A stretch of 64,000 nt of DNA from Branchipolynoe longqiensis (lineage: Eukaryota; Annelida; Polychaeta; Phyllodocida; Polynoidae): NCBI GenBank assembly GCA_030323885.1, contig CM059187.1:124734737-124798736 (forward strand). Reading direction: 5' to 3'. A model generated the notes under the pieces. It did no database searches and was not told where the DNA came from. It saw only the letters and a program-made list of their open reading frames with translations. Of this stretch, positions 53,627 through 63,868 are shown piece after piece; position 1 is the stretch's first letter, and each line of letters begins with the position of its first letter. A program made the translations under genes and the position numbers.

Positions 53627-53947
53627 GGATGTCATTGTTGGCACCGATTCTCCCCGCATACCACATACCAAGAGATAAAACAGCAGATCAAAATGAAAAA
53701 CATTTCACTGTCAGGTGGGCCTAGTGATTTGAGCATGCAGCGGGAAACAGCTGCCATTTACTCCTCGGGCTTGACGCTGGTGAAATGCCACTTTCGCCTC
53801 GTTCTGGTTCTTCCGGGCTACAAGGCAGAAAGGACGGTGAAATAACATTTCTGGTCTCGTCGGCCATTTTTGATTCGGCATCAAATATCCGAGTGTAAAT
53901 ACTGAGTTTAAATACTGCTGAAGCCTTATGGTGTTATAATGTTAAAC
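53627..53947. other. Unannotated spacer
   Basis: Unique; frames of ~80 codons without known motifs. Confidence 0.4.
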
Positions 53948-54270
53948 CAGTTCGCGAATCGGCAGAGCGCAGGGCTCCCGCGCGGAAGTTCAGTTCCCGG
54001 TCGAGTCAAATCAATGACTTACAAAATTGATACTTCTTGATTCCTAGCCAGGCACTCGGTATTAATAGGACAGGACAAGGACTGGTTGGCTCAGTGTCAG
54101 GATAATGAGACTGAGTGGGACATCGGGGCATGATACTGGTGGACTGGCCTCCCAGTGGGGCAGGGCAGCAGTATAAAATCACCATGAGTGTGCACTGTCA
54201 CAAGTCGGTACCCATCCTGATATGACCTTAGATGTTGCGAGGACATAAAACTCCAACAAGCAACCAACCT
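53948..54270 (+). mobile_element. SINE-A, full length
   Basis: CAGTTCGCGAATCGGCAGAG head, body with a GGGCAGGGCAGCAG duplication, tail 1. Confidence 0.88.
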
Positions 54271-54537
54271 AGTGTAAATATAGAGGCGCGTGTATATATA
54301 TATATATCACTGAGGTCATCTATATAACAGTAGAAAGAAAAACATCTAAAAAAAAAACACCGGCAAGCCAGACATAACTATATCTAATTGGAATATTAAC
54401 AGATGCGTGGAATGGTTGGGTGGGTCATTATCCCACCACACAACCCCAACCCTCCCTCCGCCCCACCTCCCACCTCCCACCACACTCTACCTAGTACACG
54501 ATGTAGATGTAAGCAAACGTAGCCTCCCCTGACTAAT
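54271..54537. other. Unannotated spacer
   Basis: TA run, A run and C-rich part; no gene. Confidence 0.4.
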
Positions 54538-54835
54538 TTGTTTGTTTGCTATTTTGTTCTGGCAACATCCAAGGTCATATCAGGATGGGTCATATCAACT
54601 TGTAACAATGCGAACTCAATGGCAACTTTATAGTGCTGCCCCACGGGAAGACTAGGCTGCCACAGCACCATGACATGCTTTCCCACTCAGTCACATTTTC
54701 CTGATAGTGAGCTAACCGGCCTTGCCCTATCCTAGTAATGCCAAGAAGTGTCAGGCTAGGTAGTAGCAAGTATCAATTTGGTTTGACTTGGCCGGGATTT
54801 GGCAGCTCTTACCGATTCGGCAACCGCATCCAGTA
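54538..54835 (-). mobile_element. SINE-A, full length
   Basis: Tail 1 (TTCTGGCAACATCCAAGG), body, head with ATTCGGCAACCGCATCC. Box B region partly deleted. Confidence 0.88.
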
Positions 54836-54863
54836 CCCCGACTAATACTAGGTATTATATGTA

Positions 54864-55110
54864 TGCCCCACTGAGAGACCAGGCTGTCAGCACCATGATC
54901 TGATATCCCACTTAGTCACATTATCCTGACACTGAGCTAACCAGTCCTTGCCTTATCCTAATAATGCCGAGTGCCCTACTAGGAAGCGACAAGTCTCAAT
55001 TTTCTAAGTCATTGGTTTCACTCGACCAGGGTTTGAACCCATGGGTTCGAATACCCCGATCTACCAAAACGGGAGACTGACGTTCAACTCATTCGGCCAT
55101 CCCGTCTGGT
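54864..55110 (-). mobile_element. SINE-A, tail missing, second head type
   Basis: Starts mid-body (GCCCCACTGAGAGACCAGGC) and runs to the head (TTCGGCCATCCCGTCTGG) with box B GGGTTTGAACCC. Confidence 0.88.
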
Positions 55111-55511
55111 GAATAATGGAGATTATATTAAGTGACACTTTGACGATATTTGATGCTCCTTCAGTTGAGACTACAATACTGACGTGCCCAGCTAGGATGT
55201 CTGGCCCCATACAGTTATCGACAACTCACACTCAGTAGTGGGGAATCACTATCTATTACTGGCTAACTGATTCTGACAGGTTAAAATGCTAATAATTATT
55301 TAATCCAGCCACTCCATTTAAAGTGGGATATTAAATAAATCTAACATGACTTACCATTGATGATCTTTCTAATATTTATGGGTTTTGGTGGGTTAAATAA
55401 AATATAATGTATATTTCTTTTTGTGTACATCAAACTAGCTCCCACATATATTGTATATGCGTCGATTCGTCATTTTCACGCCTCCATTATTCAAATGACC
55501 AAAACACCCCC
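55111..55511. other. Unannotated AT-rich spacer
   Basis: Nothing recognised. Confidence 0.4.
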
Positions 55512-55608
55512 TTAAAGTTGCATAGTCCGATGAAAGTATCAAATTAAAAAAATCAAAACGATAACCTAGATTTGATCCTACATATCCAAATTAGATACTG
55601 GTGCATGT

Positions 55609-56108
55609 ACAGTATAACCCCGTTAAACCAAACTTGAAGGGACCCTAGGAATTTGTTTGGATTAACCGATCATTGGTTTAACCGAGCTTTGACTTTGACT
55701 TGGCTTTGGCAAAAATGGGGGGTGCATTATGAATGTACAATGTATGTGGACACTATGATTATTGTTTTTTTAATATATGTACAGTTTAACCCCATTAAAC
55801 CAACCTCGGTTAAATCAAATGATCGATTAATCCAAACTTTTTTCGGCGACATGCCAAAATACTACCATTTATCATATAAAAAAGTCTCAGATGACCTTAA
55901 AACCACATGAAAGTTTGGTTTAATTATACCGTAAGTGGCCTGGGGCCGACAATTTTGTTTGGATTAACCGATACTTTGGATTAACCAACTTTGGTTTAAC
56001 CAACTTTTTTATATGATAAATTGTAGTCTTTTGCAGGGCCACCGAAAAAAGTGTGGATTAACCGATCGTTTGGTTTAACCGAGCTTGGTTTAACGGGGTT
56101 GTATTGTA
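55609..56108. mobile_element. MITE-2 copy 2, nested in MITE-3
   Basis: GTACAGTATAACCCCGTTAA to TTTAACGGGGTTGTATTGTA. A second left end inside (55785, ACAGTTTAACCCCATTAAAC) makes a self-contained foldback 55785-56108, with TTTTTTCGG/CCGAAAAAA pairing in the stem. Confidence 0.85.
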
Positions 56109-56283
56109 TTAAGCATGTTTTGCACCATCCTAAGCCAATTTAATAGTACCTGTTACTGCTGAAGCCTTTGGGAGTCTGACTTTTGACAAGCACGCCAAAA
56201 TTAATTTAGCGCGTTTACACTCCAAATATCTCGGAAGTTAGTCATTCTAAATCAAAGTTACTTCAAACTGAAGTAAGATAGAT

Positions 56284-56923
56284 TTTTTTTTTTACTAAAT
56301 GTATTTTATTCAGCGAATAATGTCTTTTGTCAGTGCCAGAGCACTGGTCTTCCGGTCGTTCATTGCAATCTGTTGGTACATAAATGACAATATCAGTTGC
56401 AATAATAACCACATGAAAAACCTGTTCGATAATAGAAGCATAATATAAATTGACTATTCATTGTAATAGTAACTGCATACAATTCCAGTTCAACATATGT
56501 ATTATGCACTTGGTGAGCATGCATCAATAAATGTACAAGATGATTCTAGAATTGTCTTTAAACACTTCTTTCTTCCTTTGCTTTCTCTCTTCTTTTTTCA
56601 AAACATATAACATATCTCCAATACACATATATATATTATATTGTAAATATGCAAATCAGTGGATCCAATCACCAATACCAAATGCGAGAAACCTGCCCAT
56701 TTTTTAATCCCATCACAAGTGTTCCGTATTGTGTGGCCTAATGATGGGATCGGAGGTCTGAGATTGCAGTGGGGACTTACATCAGACAGGTTTTATGTCA
56801 ATTTAAAGGAAAATGTTAGGTAATAGGTTTTGAAAGAAGGTGTAGTAGGGGTGGGGTAGGGGTGGGAAGGGGATCAGCATGCAGGGCTGTGTAGTGCATT
56901 TGAGAACATTATATATTATAAAA

Positions 56924-56957
<34 letters not shown>

Positions 56958-57343
56958 TGTAAAAGGGTCAGGGCAAGGATGGCCTTTAGAATACCTATAA
57001 CTGTGTAGGGGTGTGACAGGCCCTGTTGTATTTTCATTAAGTTTTTAAATTCAAGGACACTTGTGGACCATCTTGTCCTCACTGGAAGTTTATTCCACAA
57101 TGTGCCACCTCTGTAAATTGGTGCTTTAGTCAGCTTGTTTGTTAGTGGCTTGGGTATTTTTAGAAGTGTAGCAACACTCTGTCTGGTTACTCTATTTGTA
57201 TGGTCAACATATTGTTCATCATTGGTTCTTTTATACATGCGATTGAGGAGATGTGTGTCCCTCCTTTGGCTAAGGTAGCTGACGTGTGCTTTAGCATGCA
57301 TTTCCTTTACAGTCAGGTTTTTTCCTCTGTAGACAGTTCTAAT
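56284..57343 (-). pseudogene. 5'-truncated LINE, RT C-terminus and 3' UTR
   Basis: On the minus strand an open frame from ~57352 to 56909 gives KNLTVKEMHAKAHVSYLSQ, RRDTHLLNRMYKRTND, TRQSVATLLKIP, APIYRGGTLWNKLP and VLEFKNLMKIQQG. This is the characteristic C-terminal segment of LINE-type reverse transcriptases (RR-x-x-HLL-x-x-MYKR, then WN-x-LP). About 600 bp of 3' UTR follow, ending in an A run on that strand (T run at 56285-56294). 5' truncation and a terminal A run are the signs of target-primed reverse transcription. No catalytic RT residues remain. Confidence 0.8.
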
Positions 57344-57407
57344 AACGATCAACCTATTCTATTTATCTCAGAAAATGACAGAAAACCATCGGACTATGCA
57401 ACGTTAA

Positions 57408-57638
57408 CATTGACGAACAGTGTTTCCGACGTTCAACAAATTGCCAGCAGCCATTGCCCCTACTTATGTTGGAAACTAATGAGTATTATGCACAAATTAA
57501 TCATCGCAGCGTTCGTACGTAAGCTCGGCCAAAAGGGCGACAAGGCTTCAACTTACCAAACACCGCCCACCTGATTACGTGAGGTATAAACTACTTAGGG
57601 AAATATTATTCATGTATGTAATTATCCTGCTTCTTATT
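57408..57638. other. Unannotated spacer
   Basis: Unique, no gene recognised. Confidence 0.4.
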
Positions 57639-57956
57639 GGTGTTCTCTGTGGGGGAGTGGTTAGAGTCTCTGACTTTTTTCTAGGTCAGACTCCTAATCT
57701 GAGGGCCGGCGGTTCGATTCCCCATGCCCCCAGCTCTGCCAATTTGGATTTCCACCGCTGTGTATAACTTACAGCGTCATCAAAGGCCAGTTGCTCTCAT
57801 ACCATGTCTATGTGGTATGGGAGGTTAAAAATCCCTTGGGTCGGTACAAGTTTAGGCTCGGGCTTTCTATTGACCAGCAGTGGAGTGGGGAAGACCAGTC
57901 GTCTGTGACTGGGATTTCCCCTGCTTGGGACAACTAATGTACCAACAACAAAAAAT
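57639..57956 (+). mobile_element. SINE-B copy 2, with tail 2
   Basis: Head GTGGGGGAGTGGTTAGAG and GGCGGTTCGATTCCCC, body as in 29021-29290. It then ends in GGGGAAGACCAGTCG, GGGATTTCCCCTGCTTGGG and CAACTAATGTACCAACAAC, which is the SINE-A tail 2. Confidence 0.87.
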
Positions 57957-58370
57957 GAGAGACAAATAAGTGTTCACACTTCCTGTCTACCATTTGCTAT
58001 ATCGCTTATTATTATTGTTCTCTTATCTCCATCTACTCCTTTAAACCCTTTGTTGATATGTTCTTGTGTAGTTGGGTTACTGGAGGTGGGGGTGCAGCCT
58101 GGAGAGCTGGAGGTCTGCCTTCAAGCAGCTCCCCTGCTTCTCCTCCTGACCCCCGACTATCTGCCCATTTCACCTCCAATTTTGCGCAATAAAAATGTAA
58201 GGGTAGGTCTTTAGGGCCAGCCAGAGAGTCTTAGGCTCGAACCATTAACCCTGTGTTGTCTTCATCTTCTTATGGAAGGAATTAATAATCCCAACCCTCC
58301 AATGCCTCTCACACACACCACACACACGCACATACACATCTCCATACCCACAAACACACATCCGCACACG
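57957..58370. other. Unannotated spacer
   Basis: CACACACACGCACATACAC run at the right; otherwise unique. Confidence 0.4.
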
Positions 58371-58583
58371 CACCGGAGGCGGTGGCCGAATCGGTAGAGC
58401 GGGGGCCTCGCATGCGAGGGATGGGGATTTCGGTTCCCAGTCGAGTCAAACCAATGACTTATCAAATTGATACTTGTCGCTTCCTAGCCTGGCACTTGGC
58501 ATTAATAGGATAGGGCAAGGACTGGTTAGCTCAGTGTCAGGATAATGTGACTGAATGGGATATCAGGTCATTGTGCCGGTGTA
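58371..58583 (+). mobile_element. SINE-A, 3' truncated
   Basis: GGAGGCGGTGGCCGAATCGG to TCATTGTGCCGGTG, where unrelated sequence begins. Confidence 0.9.
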
Positions 58584-59144
58584 GTAAGTTAAAAAACTAC
58601 CCCACAAAAACACTATGGCAGTGTTTTCAACCTAGGTTCAAAACACTATGGTAGTGTTATCAACCTAATTGAAGGTAGGTTCAAAACACTACTGTGTCCA
58701 CGCTCAAAGCACTATCCTTAAGTTCAAAACACTAGCTTTAAGTTCAAAACACTACTCTAAATAAATGCATATTCATTTTATTTGTAGTAGGATGAGGCAG
58801 TATACAGTAGCGTGGGGCAGTTTGTAGTACGGTTGTTCTCACAAACTGTGTACCACTTGAGGTAGTCTACTTGAAATGCATATTTCAAAGAAACCCATTA
58901 TTGGAGTGTCAATATTTAGAACTAATCATTTAGTCCAATAATGTGTGAGATATTTTAGATAAAAAGTAAATGTTAATATTATGTATTATGTATCTTATTG
59001 GGATGGATGTAGCTAAATGAATAGAAAATTACATCACTAAGTTGTGACATTGTCAACAGCACTTAATGAAAATCTATGAACAGCACATTTCGCTCAAAGT
59101 GGTCACATACAATGTCTTTATTACGGTGAAGACATTTATTTCTA
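58584..59144. repeat. GTTCAAAACACTA motif cluster and AT-rich spacer
   Basis: The word GTTCAAAACACTA and variants occur about six times at 58638-58752, together with the hairpin AACACTATGG/GGTAGTGTT. The remainder to the gap is AT-rich with no gene. Confidence 0.6.
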
Positions 59145-59642
59145 NNNNNNNNNNNNNNNNNNNNNNNNNNNNNNNNNNNNNNNNNNNNNNNNNNNNNNNN
59201 NNNNNNNNNNNNNNNNNNNNNNNNNNNNNNNNNNNNNNNNNNNNNNNNNNNNNNNNNNNNNNNNNNNNNNNNNNNNNNNNNNNNNNNNNNNNNNNNNNNN
59301 NNNNNNNNNNNNNNNNNNNNNNNNNNNNNNNNNNNNNNNNNNNNNNNNNNNNNNNNNNNNNNNNNNNNNNNNNNNNNNNNNNNNNNNNNNNNNNNNNNNN
59401 NNNNNNNNNNNNNNNNNNNNNNNNNNNNNNNNNNNNNNNNNNNNNNNNNNNNNNNNNNNNNNNNNNNNNNNNNNNNNNNNNNNNNNNNNNNNNNNNNNNN
59501 NNNNNNNNNNNNNNNNNNNNNNNNNNNNNNNNNNNNNNNNNNNNNNNNNNNNNNNNNNNNNNNNNNNNNNNNNNNNNNNNNNNNNNNNNNNNNNNNNNNN
59601 NNNNNNNNNNNNNNNNNNNNNNNNNNNNNNNNNNNNNNNNNN
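59145..59642. other. Assembly gap, 498 N
   Basis: Ends within or at the edge of the gypsy 3' LTR. The host-element junction is hidden. Confidence 0.99.
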
Positions 59643-59772
59643 TAGTGTATGAATAGACACGAACGACTTGAAGTCTGAATGCTTAGTGCCGTTTATTCAG
59701 TTCGCACTTCACCACGTTAACCTCGTCACGTGACCCCCTCCGCTGGGTCCCGCTTGTTACCTGTATACTACA
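59643..59772 (-). repeat. Gypsy 3' LTR (~130 bp)
   Basis: On the minus strand it starts TGTAGTATACAGG right after the purine tract and ends ...CATACACTA at the gap. The start and end are near-inverted (TGTAGT / ACTA..). A polyadenylation signal AATAAA lies at 59697-59692. The LTR is very short if it ends at the gap. Confidence 0.7.
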
Positions 59773-59787
59773 TCTCCTTTCCTCAAA
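59773..59787 (-). promoter_or_regulatory. Polypurine tract (plus-strand primer)
   Basis: Minus strand GAGGAAAGGAGA immediately precedes the LTR's TG, as expected for the primer of second-strand synthesis. Confidence 0.7.
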
Positions 59788-60269
59788 TTTAACAAGTTGA
59801 AACGACTCGTCACAATTTTCTTGATTTACATAGATCGCCGGTCTGGCTCGATAGATTCATTTTGTTTCTATATAGAATCACGGGCTGGTGTCAAGGCATT
59901 CATTTATTTCTGCTCGAATTGATTTTTTTTTTTTTTTTAAATTTTTTTTTTTTAGATATATATGTTTCAAAATCATTAGTTTCAAACGTTGCAAATGCCG
60001 GTGATTACCCAGCAATGTCACATAATCAATGTGTTTCGGGTCACCCTTTGAGCGCTGCCACCTTCTGACCTTTCTACCATGCTCCGTGATTTTATGACAA
60101 GTGCAGTCAGGCGTCGCTATACGCTTGGTACTCCTGTGACAATGACTCCAACGGTCATCGATATACTCGGCGGGCTTATTACATACGACCATACCAGGCC
60201 GACTTTCATACATTGGCATACATTGTAATCCCCAGTTACCCGTGCCTGGACAGACACCCGTAATTTGGC
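59788..60269 (-). other. 3' segment of gypsy with a small Cys-containing open frame
   Basis: Between the pol stop and the purine tract, a minus frame (about 60250 to 59878) encodes ~120 residues. It has six cysteines in its first half (spacings 9, 12, 13, 11 and 1) and a Lys-rich run read from an A tract (59923-59954). No signal peptide or known domain. It could be an accessory frame, a captured host fragment, or chance. Confidence 0.4.
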
Positions 60270-63152
60270 CTAGTACCCTAAACGGTCTACCGGTTTGATT
60301 GTTCTCCCCCTCTGGGTTTTGTGATCCGTGTTTCGCGCCACTGGCTGTTTGTGAGGTGTTGGTGCGATCCCCCCTTTGTTCTCGTGGCTTGTTGTTCTAA
60401 TGTTGCTTGTTTTAGGTGCGCGTGTAATAAGTGTGCGGTTTCTTCTTATTGTTTTGTCTTCGCTGTTTCGAATAACATAGTCTCGCCCGTGTTGTTCATT
60501 TTTGTATGTGATCGTGCCCTCCTTCCATTCGTTTTTTTGATTTAGGTACCGTATGCGTTCGCCAACTTTTAATTCTGCATGTGATATTTTTGCGCGAATG
60601 TCGTGATAGGCTTTCTGTCTTTCTTGTCTGTGCAGTATTTCTGTCTTGCGTGATGTTACTGCTCTAGCTTTTAGTAAATTTGGTAGTGTCGGTATCCTGC
60701 TTCTCAACTTTCTGCTCATAAGCAGCTGTGCGGGTGAAGCTTCTAAATCCTGCATTGTCGTATTTCTGTAATCTAACAGTGCTAGGCTGAAATCTGACAT
60801 GTCCATTATTGACTTTTTTAACATCGATTTGATGGTTTGTATGCACCTTTCTGCTTGACCGTTACTCCTAGGATATAATGGGCTTGAAAATTTGGGAGTG
60901 AACTGGTAATTTACAGCAAACTTTCTATACTCGTCACTTGAAAACTGCGGACCATTGTCGGATACGACAACTCTAGGTATACCATGCCGTGCGAATATTT
61001 GCTTCATATTGTCAATGACACCCTTGCTAGTTGTATCAGGTAATTGTACTACCTCCGGATATTTAGAATAATAGTCTACCACCAATAGATAGTTCATACT
61101 GTTGCATTGAAAAAGGTCTACACCGACCTTGTAGAACGGAATGTCCGGAATGTCATGACTGATTAGTGGCTCTTTGTGTGGTCGCGCCCTCACTGATTGG
61201 CATACCTGACACCTAGCGATCTTGTCCTGTAACTGGCTGTCTATACCCGGCCAGAATACACTGTCGCGTGCTAATTGCTTACTTTTAATGATGCCTAAGT
61301 GTGCACTGTGCAACTTGTTCAACATTTGTTTCTGCAACATTTCTGGGATTACTATTCTATTCTGCTTCAATACAACGCTTTCTTGTACAGTTAACTCGTC
61401 CCGGTATGTGTGGTATGGTTTTACGTTACGGGGTATTTTGCTATCTTGGATAGGCCATCCGTCGTGGATGTACTCGATGAGCTGCTGCAGTGTCTGATCT
61501 CGTGCTGTTGCTTCAGCAATTTGCGCTATATCGTCCCCGCTGTAGTCTAACACTGCAATAGACATATCGTCGTCATATAAGTCTACTGGCTTGTTTTCTG
61601 TGGTGGGTGCTCTCGACAGAGCATCGGCAAAAAACATATTACTGCCTTTTACATATTCTAGTTGTAGATCATAATTCTGTAATCGTAATCTCATTCTCTG
61701 CAGTCTCGCTGTTAATGTGTGTACAGGTTTCGACATGATATTCACGAGAGGTTTATGATCTGTCTCGACTGTGACTTGCTTGCCGAATATGTAATTATGA
61801 ACTTTTGCACAGCCGAAACAGATCGCGAGCATTTCCCTCTCAATAACTGCATAATTTCCTTGACATTTACTCAGTGCTTTTGAAGCTATACTAACTGGTC
61901 GGTTGTCCTGAAACAGCGCAGCACCAAGCCCGGTCATTGAAGCGTCTACTTGCATTTTCAATGGCTTTTTTACTTCGTAGTATTTTAGAACCGGGGCTGC
62001 TACTAGGAGCTTCTTTAACTTAATAAATGCATTATTCTGCTCTGCCTCCCAGTGCCAAGCGATTTCTTTCGACAGCAATAGTCGCAACGGCTTAGCAATA
62101 TCCGATAAATTCGGAATGAATTTATGGACATAGCCCACCATTCCCAAAAATCGCTGTACACTTGCCTTGTCGGTCGGTGTGGGCATTTCGGTGATCGCCT
62201 GGATCCTATCGGGGTTGGGTTTGACACCTTCCCCCGTTAATAGGTGTCCAACGTACTCTACTTCTGACCTGCATAATTTTGACTTGTCTGGGTTTAACTT
62301 TAGACCAACTTGTTCTGCGCGCCTCAGGACAGATTCTAACCTTTTGTTATGCTCGTGTATGGTACTGCCATAAATTAAGATGTCGTCAGCAACCACATCC
62401 ACGCCCGGGAGGCCCTTCAAAATGTTCTCCATCTCTTGGATAAAGATATCCCCGGCTGTCTTTATACCGAATGGTAGCCGGGTATATCTATATCGCCCCC
62501 AGGGCGTGTTGAACGTGCACAGCAATGAACTAGGTTTATCTAAGACTATCTGCCAGTATCCGCTTTGGGCATCAAGTACAGAAAAGAACTTCGCACCCGC
62601 TGTGTTAGCCACTACTTGTTCGACTGTCTTCATTGGGTATGGGCCCCGCAAGATGGCCTTATTCAACTTTGTCGGGTCCAAACACACACGTAATTTATTG
62701 GGTTTCTGCACGATTGTGATAGAATTTACCCAAGGTGTTGGGTTTAACTGCTCAACGATTATCCCTATTTTAACCATTCTGTCCAATTCATTCCTCACGG
62801 CATCACTGATGGCGTGTGGAATGCGCCTTGGGGGATCGATCACTGGAGGAACATTGTTATCAACATGGATGGTGGCATCTACTTTAATACACCCTAGGCC
62901 TGTAAATACGTTATGGTACTTATCTACCAGGGATTTAGCTTCTGCATCGACTGGAGGCTGCACTCTGTCGGAGTCCATTCTTTTGTCTGCATCCAACGCC
63001 AGCACCCGGTTGAGAAGGTTCAGGCTGACGCACGCGTCCTTTCCTAGTATGGCGCAACCGCTGTCGATGACTTGGAATACGATTGGCTTCCCTCGGATCT
63101 TGATCGTAACCTCTCCACGGGGGCGTATCCGCTCTCCCGAGTACGTGATCAT
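60270..63152 (-). CDS. Gypsy pol: protease end, RT, RNase H, integrase
   Basis: A 960-codon uninterrupted frame. Residues 1-50 are the protease C-terminal half (ILGKDAC flap-end motif). RT spans ~100-330 with Asp194 (VLDAQSGYW) and the active site Val-Ala-Asp256-Asp257. RNase H ~395-515 has Asp403, Glu438/440, Asp465 and Asp510. The integrase zinc finger uses His615/His618 and Cys648/Cys651. The core has Asp679, Asp732 and Glu768 with 52 and 35 residues between, the D,D-35-E pattern. The C-terminal domain (WKEGTITYKNEQ) is basic; no chromodomain. The protein would copy and insert the element. The frame opens at a codon inside the protease, so it was once fused to gag-protease. All catalytic residues are kept, yet the copy cannot make protease. 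Confidence 0.93.
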   Translation of the reverse strand: MITYSGERIRPRGEVTIKIRGKPIVFQVIDSGCAILGKDACVSLNLLNRVLALDADKRMDSDRVQPPVDAEAKSLVDKYHNVFTGLGCIKVDATIHVDNNVPPVIDPPRRIPHAISDAVRNELDRMVKIGIIVEQLNPTPWVNSITIVQKPNKLRVCLDPTKLNKAILRGPYPMKTVEQVVANTAGAKFFSVLDAQSGYWQIVLDKPSSLLCTFNTPWGRYRYTRLPFGIKTAGDIFIQEMENILKGLPGVDVVADDILIYGSTIHEHNKRLESVLRRAEQVGLKLNPDKSKLCRSEVEYVGHLLTGEGVKPNPDRIQAITEMPTPTDKASVQRFLGMVGYVHKFIPNLSDIAKPLRLLLSKEIAWHWEAEQNNAFIKLKKLLVAAPVLKYYEVKKPLKMQVDASMTGLGAALFQDNRPVSIASKALSKCQGNYAVIEREMLAICFGCAKVHNYIFGKQVTVETDHKPLVNIMSKPVHTLTARLQRMRLRLQNYDLQLEYVKGSNMFFADALSRAPTTENKPVDLYDDDMSIAVLDYSGDDIAQIAEATARDQTLQQLIEYIHDGWPIQDSKIPRNVKPYHTYRDELTVQESVVLKQNRIVIPEMLQKQMLNKLHSAHLGIIKSKQLARDSVFWPGIDSQLQDKIARCQVCQSVRARPHKEPLISHDIPDIPFYKVGVDLFQCNSMNYLLVVDYYSKYPEVVQLPDTTSKGVIDNMKQIFARHGIPRVVVSDNGPQFSSDEYRKFAVNYQFTPKFSSPLYPRSNGQAERCIQTIKSMLKKSIMDMSDFSLALLDYRNTTMQDLEASPAQLLMSRKLRSRIPTLPNLLKARAVTSRKTEILHRQERQKAYHDIRAKISHAELKVGERIRYLNQKNEWKEGTITYKNEQHGRDYVIRNSEDKTIRRNRTLITRAPKTSNIRTTSHENKGGIAPTPHKQPVARNTDHKTQRGRTIKPVDRLGY

Positions 63153-63250
63153 CAGATTGAGGATTAGTAGGAGCTGTAGGTCGAGCCCTGCAACACACTT
63201 TCTCGGGTTTTATGTTATGCCTCGCGCCATGTCCAGCTTGATTGTCTTAT
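63153..63250 (-). pseudogene. Gypsy protease N-terminal half, frameshifted
   Basis: Pieces of the aspartic protease lie in different frames between 63250 and 63153. The sequence leading to the catalytic Asp is near 63240-63225, the active-site triad is broken by a shift of one base just after the Asp, and the reading returns to the pol frame near 63175-63160. At least two indels; no working protease. Confidence 0.7.
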
Positions 63251-63868
63251 TTGCATCCACCATAAACGCCCGATTTCATACCACAAGGTCTTTCCTATGG
63301 CTCCCACAAAAAGGTCTTGTTCCTCGTCGTCTGTGCCATCCTCTAGCCACGCTGATGGGGTTCCTTCTTCGTCTATGTCCAGTGCATTTATTGGGGTTTG
63401 CTGCCGTTGCCCTCTCCCTCTACAGACTCTCGCGAAATGCCCGATTCGGCGGCATGCAAGACATTCCTTGTCTCGGGCTGGGCAATTGTCCCGTGCGTGC
63501 GAATATCCGCACCTGGTGCAATTAGAGCGGTTGGGGGCGTCTCTGTTGGTCCCGCCTCGCCTGCTCTGATTGCCACCCCGCCTATTGTCACCCCCAGTTC
63601 GCACGGGTGGGCGAAATGGAGGGCGTGTTTCTCGCCTGTCATATCGGTTGACAGCATGCACTTCAGTATCGTCGGTGTTACTGCTACTGCCCGCCAGCTG
63701 GAGCCCCACCCGCCCAGTAGATCCTGCAGCACAACACTGTGCGGCCGCTAAAACATTTGTCTTGTTCTGTCTATGAATCGCCACCACCGCCCCCTCGTAA
63801 TTTCTCTTGTCTTTGCATTCCATACTCAGACTCTCCAGGGTCGACTCCCTCAGTTCGCGCCGTAACAT
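63215..63868 (-). pseudogene. Gypsy gag, nucleocapsid part
   Basis: Encodes the end of the capsid (LRESTLESLSMECK), an Arg/Gly/Asn-rich linker (TRPPFRPPVRTGGDNRRGG) and two CCHC zinc knuckles: Cys117-x2-Cys120-x3-His124-x4-Cys129 and Cys136-x2-Cys139-x4-His144-x4-Cys149. An acidic stretch (DGTDDEEQDLF) follows. The frame departs from the protease near 63270. The first knuckle has x3 instead of the usual x4. Gag packages the RNA. Confidence 0.85.

Larger units (their letters stand above)
55512..57407 (+). mobile_element. MITE-3 carrying two nested insertions
   Basis: TTAAAGTTGCATAGTCCGATG at 55512 and CATCGGACTATGCAACGTTAA at 57407 are the ends of one ~350 bp copy. It is split by MITE-2 (55609-56108) and by a LINE fragment (56284-57343). 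The three MITE-3 pieces are colinear with the 24337 copy. Confidence 0.85.

Noticed and set aside
62380..63525. 381-codon plus-strand open frame
   Set aside because: Lies antisense to the intact gypsy pol; it is open because of codon composition and has no known domain.
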